Source: Bog-950 sp046329535 (GTDB lineage Bacteria > Bacteroidota > Bacteroidia > Chitinophagales > LD1). From it: a stretch of DNA of 64,000 bases. The stretch covers positions 372,001 to 436,000 of the forward strand of contig JAXLUN010000001.1 in assembly GCA_046329535.1 (NCBI GenBank), written 5' to 3'. Positions 60,437-64,000 of the stretch are shown one piece after another; the first letter of the stretch is position 1; each line of letters starts with the position of its first letter. The notes beneath the pieces were generated by a model. The model was not told the DNA's origin, ran no database searches, and was given only the letters and a program-made list of their open reading frames with translations. The translations under genes were made by a program, and so were the position numbers.

Positions 60437-62440
60437 ATGAAAGAAACAGCAGAAAATGTGTTTGTGTTTGTCGTGTGTGGCGCAGCCGCTCACCTCGATG
60501 CATTACATTATTCTATACAGGCGCTCAGTAAATTCTCAAAAACCGAAATAGTGGTTTTAACAGATTCTTTGCGAAATGAAATTCCTATCATCCACAATTC
60601 AGTAATAGATATTCTAACCCCATCTCATTTTGATAATCATCAGGCAAGTATCTATCTCAAAACCGGAATTCATAAATTCCTGCCATCGGGTAAAAACTAT
60701 TGTTATCTCGACACTGATGTGGTGGCTGTTTCGGACAGGGTGGATACCATATTCGAAAACTTTAAAGCACCCATCACTTTTGCTCCGGACCATTGTGTGT
60801 CCGATCAGTTTAGTCCCTCTGCTGTTAAATGCACTTGTGCTAAAGATTTTGCCATTTGGGAGAAGGAGTTAAAAGAGCTTTTTAGAAAACACAAAGACCT
60901 GATACGTGAACCTGAAAACGAAGAGAAGAAAAAAAAGCTTCTCAGCTATTTTGAAGAGGCGAAGAAAGATAAATGGAGGTATTGGTTGCTTTCACTTCGC
61001 TTTAACTTGGCACGAAAAATTTTTGAGTTAGACAAGGATACTTTCTTAAATAAAGAGGAGCACTATTGGCATGACAAGGAAGGCGCACCAATCTTGTATG
61101 AAAATGATGTTCAAAGTTCGGTAGACATTATTGAGAGCACCACACTCTATCGTTGTCAAAAAGATCAAAATGAAATCTGGACCATCAATGGGAAAAATGT
61201 GTTTGACTGTCGTTGTAATCATTTAAAAGAGGCCATTAAAAGAGTTTTTGATATTGATGTAATAGAGCAGAACTGGCAACATTGGAACGGTGGTGTGTTT
61301 CTGTTTAACGATAGTAGCCACGATTTTTTAAACGCCTGGCACGAGAAAACAATGAAGATATTTGCCCTGCCGGAATGGAAAACTCGTGACCAGGGAACCC
61401 TTATCGCAACAGTTTGGCAATTCGGATTACAATATCATCCTACCTTACCCCAACAGTTTAATTTAATAGCCGATTACCTGCACCGTAATATTGAACATAC
61501 AGGCAATTTGCAGTTTGAACTGAAAAAGGAAGGTGTAACTGTTATACCTGATTTTATTCATGTCTATCATCACTGGGCCGATAAACGATGGGATGTGTGG
61601 CAGGCGGTGGAAAGTGCTACCGGAATTGAAATTGACCCAGATAGTCAGACTATTAATTCTTTATGGATTGGAAAAACACTGAGCAAATTAGAATTACTTA
61701 CCATTAACTCCTTTCTCTCTTTAGGCTATCGTTTTAGATTGTGGATTTATGAATCCCTTGAAACTGTTTTGCCCGAAGGTGTAATTGTAGGCAATGCCAA
61801 CGATATTGTTCCTCAAGAGCGAGTGTTTGCCTATCGAAACAAAAATAAATATGGTCATGGCAAAGGAAGCTATGCCGGGTTTTCAGATATCTTCAGATAC
61901 AAGCTGCTTTTTGATAAAGGAGGCTGGTGGGTAGATATGGATGTAACCTGCCTAAAGCCGCTGGATTTTGAACAACCATATTTTTTTAGAAATCATCATG
62001 ACTTAAAGGTGGTTGGCAATGTGATGAAATGCCCAAAGAACTCTCAACTGATGAAGCTTTGTTATGAAGAGGCTATGGATACTGTTAATGAACATAACAC
62101 AGACTGGCATAAGCCTATCAATATTCTGAATGAAAATATCTCCAGGCTGCATTTAGAGAAGTACATACAGTATGCTGTAAGTAATGAAGACCGGTGGGAT
62201 GTTACGAGCCGGTATATCTGGCATGAAGATCCATTGCCTGATGAATGGTTCTTTATACATTGGCAAAACGAAGAGTGGAGAATGAAAAATGTAAGCCGAA
62301 ATCATTTCTATTATAAGTCGGCATTGGCAGAGTTAATGCGCCAACATCGTTTAAGCGAAATACCACATAGTCGAACCCAGGAAATTATGAATACGATTCA
62401 GCATAGCGAGTTTTTTCGCAGGCTATCTGTCTTCAACTAA
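60437..62440 (+). CDS. Double glycosyltransferase (GT8-like plus GT32-like domains)
   Basis: ATG 60437 gives 667 aa. The N-terminal half (1-~400) holds a GT-A fold with the metal motif CYLDTDVVAVSD (Asp92, Asp94), then NWQHWNGGVFLFNDSSHDF and KTRDQGTLIAT, as in GT8-like and related enzymes. The C-terminal half (~410-660) is a GT32-type (DXD sugar-binding) domain: IGKTLSKLELLTINSFLSLG, FSDIFRYKLLFDKGGWWVDMD (split as YKLLFDKGGWW and DMDVTC; Asp500, Asp502). The two active sites could add two sugars in sequence. It lies between UbiA and radical SAM genes. Confidence 0.8.
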   Translation: MKETAENVFVFVVCGAAAHLDALHYSIQALSKFSKTEIVVLTDSLRNEIPIIHNSVIDILTPSHFDNHQASIYLKTGIHKFLPSGKNYCYLDTDVVAVSDRVDTIFENFKAPITFAPDHCVSDQFSPSAVKCTCAKDFAIWEKELKELFRKHKDLIREPENEEKKKKLLSYFEEAKKDKWRYWLLSLRFNLARKIFELDKDTFLNKEEHYWHDKEGAPILYENDVQSSVDIIESTTLYRCQKDQNEIWTINGKNVFDCRCNHLKEAIKRVFDIDVIEQNWQHWNGGVFLFNDSSHDFLNAWHEKTMKIFALPEWKTRDQGTLIATVWQFGLQYHPTLPQQFNLIADYLHRNIEHTGNLQFELKKEGVTVIPDFIHVYHHWADKRWDVWQAVESATGIEIDPDSQTINSLWIGKTLSKLELLTINSFLSLGYRFRLWIYESLETVLPEGVIVGNANDIVPQERVFAYRNKNKYGHGKGSYAGFSDIFRYKLLFDKGGWWVDMDVTCLKPLDFEQPYFFRNHHDLKVVGNVMKCPKNSQLMKLCYEEAMDTVNEHNTDWHKPINILNENISRLHLEKYIQYAVSNEDRWDVTSRYIWHEDPLPDEWFFIHWQNEEWRMKNVSRNHFYYKSALAELMRQHRLSEIPHSRTQEIMNTIQHSEFFRRLSVFN

Positions 62441-62449
62441 AATTGAGTT

Positions 62450-64000
62450 ATGCAGTTATCTAAAGAAATTATTAACCGTTATAACCACTCCCGTTTCAGT
62501 ACCGATAAAGGGGTTGTATGTCATGCTCCTTATGTGAATTTAAATTTTGAGCAAAACGGAAATGTGCGTGCCTGTTGCTATAATTCTAAACAGATACTGG
62601 GCACCTGGCCTTTGCAAAAGATTAAGGATATGTGGAACGGCAAGCCGGCCGAGGAACTACGGCAACACATCATACAGAATAACTTAGGTGGAGGATGTAA
62701 GGAGTGTGGCAATATGCTGGTTTCAGAAAACTTTCAGGGCGTTCGTGCTCGATATTACGATGAGTTTGTAAAAGATGATTTGTTCTCTAAAGCGCAGAAG
62801 TGGATGGATAAAATATCTGGAGCGCAGCAGTATCCCAAAGTGATGGAGTTTGAGTTGAGTAACCAATGCAATCTGGAATGTGTAATGTGTAACGGATATT
62901 TCTCGTCCAGCATTCGCAAAAACAGGGAGCACCTGCCCGCAATCAATTCAGTATACGATGACCGATTTGTGGATGAACTGGAGGAGTTTATTCCCCATTT
63001 AACCGATGCAAAGTTTTTAGGCGGAGAACCTTTCATGATTGATATTTATCTGAAAATATGGGAGCGTATTCTGAAAATAAACCCGACTATTCGTATTCAT
63101 ATTACTACCAATGCTACTTTCTTAAATCAGCGAATTAAAGATTTACTTGAAGGCTTGTATGCGGGGATAATCCTGTCTGTTGATTCTGTTAATCCGGACA
63201 CCTATCGTAAAATAAGGGTGAATGGCAATTTTGAGAAGGTAATGGAGAATCTCGAATATTTTCGTGACTACACGGCCCGTAAAAAAACGTTTATCTCTAT
63301 TGCGGCCTGTCCTATTACTTACAACTGGCACGAAATGCCTCAGCTCCTTTCCTTTTGTATGGAAAAGAACATTGCTCTGTATCTTAACGCTGTTTTTTCA
63401 CCCTCCGAGCTTTCACTGCGCGACCAGTCAGCGGAGTATTTAGAAAACGTCATAGCAATTTTAGACAATCATGTTTTACCTGCTAGAAAGGGTGGTCATA
63501 CTTCTCCGGCCAGTTTAAGTATTAACGCATATACTGACTTTATCAAGCTGCTGAAAGGTTGGCTTAAGGAAAAGAAGGAGATACCGGTTGAGCAGGATGG
63601 TAAAGCATATAGTCATATCGAAACAGCTTTTGTAAAGGAAGAAATTGAGAACTGGACGTTGGAGGAAGTGTATGCAAAATTGAAAGACTTTGCTGCTGTT
63701 GACGGTAAGGGATATATTGATAAGGAGACGCTCTTGCTTAACAGAATATCTAATCTGTTCCTGGCCACTCCTGTTGGAAAGCTGAAGGATGTAATACAAT
63801 GCTACTTCGAAATTTATTCTACCGTTCAGGAAATTGATATGAATGTGGCGACAGAAAAAGCCGCCTCCATAGCCGGTATGATTGATAACCACTACAAACG
63901 AAATGATATTTTGTTTTTAATGTCTAAGGCTTCACCACTTAAGCTGGCTGAAGGTTTCTATACGATGAACCCCGAAGAGCTGGCAAACCAGATGAATCAA
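62450..64000 (+). CDS. Twitch-type radical SAM protein, C-terminus cut by window
   Basis: ATG 62450 opens 517 codons with no stop before the window edge. An N-terminal cysteine block (VCHAPYVNLNFEQNGNVRAC, then a further Cys and GGGCKECGN) comes before the cluster motif CNLECVMC (Cys140, 144, 147) and FLGGEPFM. An auxiliary-cluster domain in front of the core is the layout of twitch-domain radical SAM proteins, the reverse of the SPASM order. Residues ~300 onward are charged helices of unknown role. It follows the double glycosyltransferase by 9 bases. The substrate and the rest of the protein are not visible. Confidence 0.8.
   Translation, partial: MQLSKEIINRYNHSRFSTDKGVVCHAPYVNLNFEQNGNVRACCYNSKQILGTWPLQKIKDMWNGKPAEELRQHIIQNNLGGGCKECGNMLVSENFQGVRARYYDEFVKDDLFSKAQKWMDKISGAQQYPKVMEFELSNQCNLECVMCNGYFSSSIRKNREHLPAINSVYDDRFVDELEEFIPHLTDAKFLGGEPFMIDIYLKIWERILKINPTIRIHITTNATFLNQRIKDLLEGLYAGIILSVDSVNPDTYRKIRVNGNFEKVMENLEYFRDYTARKKTFISIAACPITYNWHEMPQLLSFCMEKNIALYLNAVFSPSELSLRDQSAEYLENVIAILDNHVLPARKGGHTSPASLSINAYTDFIKLLKGWLKEKKEIPVEQDGKAYSHIETAFVKEEIENWTLEEVYAKLKDFAAVDGKGYIDKETLLLNRISNLFLATPVGKLKDVIQCYFEIYSTVQEIDMNVATEKAASIAGMIDNHYKRNDILFLMSKASPLKLAEGFYTMNPEELANQMNQ

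Noticed and set aside
1..64000. Integrated phage, transposon or conjugative element
   Set aside because: No integrase, transposase, relaxase, capsid or inverted-end structure was seen, although changes in base composition suggest that blocks were acquired separately.

Overview
The window looks like a chromosomal accessory region of a Bacteroidota bacterium, probably of the Chitinophagales/Sphingobacteriales type. The support is a type IX secretion C-terminal sorting domain, many lipoproteins, near-absence of strong Shine-Dalgarno sites, frequent TTG/GTG starts, and base composition that changes from segment to segment. No rRNA, tRNA, CRISPR array, transposase or integrase was recognised.

Layout. 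0-1 kb: small minus-strand genes, a gene tail without a body, and a striking helically phased repeat. 1-5 kb: a T9SS-type secreted protein broken by one in-frame TAG, then two SGNH hydrolases of different subfamilies. 5-12 kb: a cupin/JmjC-like protein, a lipoprotein with an FGE-like domain, and a four-gene minus-strand operon (B12-type radical SAM, UbiA prenyltransferase, SPASM-like radical SAM, JmjC-like oxygenase). 12-20 kb: a GT-C membrane enzyme, a response regulator/histidine kinase pair, and an outer-membrane protein plus phosphodiesterase operon whose upstream region carries an 11-bp-spaced direct repeat. 20-33 kb: GT-C enzymes, Asp/Asn-hydroxylase-like and PhyH-like oxygenases, a GT9 glycosyltransferase, a second copy of the B12-type radical SAM, and SGNH enzymes. 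33-39 kb: a 21-bp periodic intergenic array, then an envelope operon (two ASST-like lipoproteins, FKBP, DUF1566), a hydroxylase and a flippase-like membrane protein. 39-48 kb: one co-directional operon with two different B12-type radical SAM proteins, two tandem copies of a two-gene membrane cassette, and a Gfo/Idh oxidoreductase. 48-64 kb: a long co-directional operon with a transglutaminase-like lipoprotein, three SGNH enzymes, GT2, a nitrilase, an N-acetyl-sugar amidotransferase, a carbamoyltransferase, PhyH, a methyltransferase, UbiA, a double glycosyltransferase, and a twitch-type radical SAM protein running off the window.

How it may work together (inference). The gene set looks like a factory for an unusual surface glycan or polyprenyl-linked glycolipid: GT-C, GT2, GT9 and GT32-like enzymes build it, while SGNH proteins, six Fe/2OG-type oxygenases, five radical SAM enzymes, a carbamoyltransferase, an amidotransferase and a methyltransferase decorate it. 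The most novel elements are: a recurring cassette of a polytopic membrane protein plus a small anchored partner (three copies); eight SGNH proteins in which every GGST-type member sits beside a GDSF-type member; a translationally coupled nitrilase/PP-loop pair that may be a two-piece analogue of glutamine-dependent NAD synthetase; and two intergenic arrays with a 21-bp (two helical turns) period.
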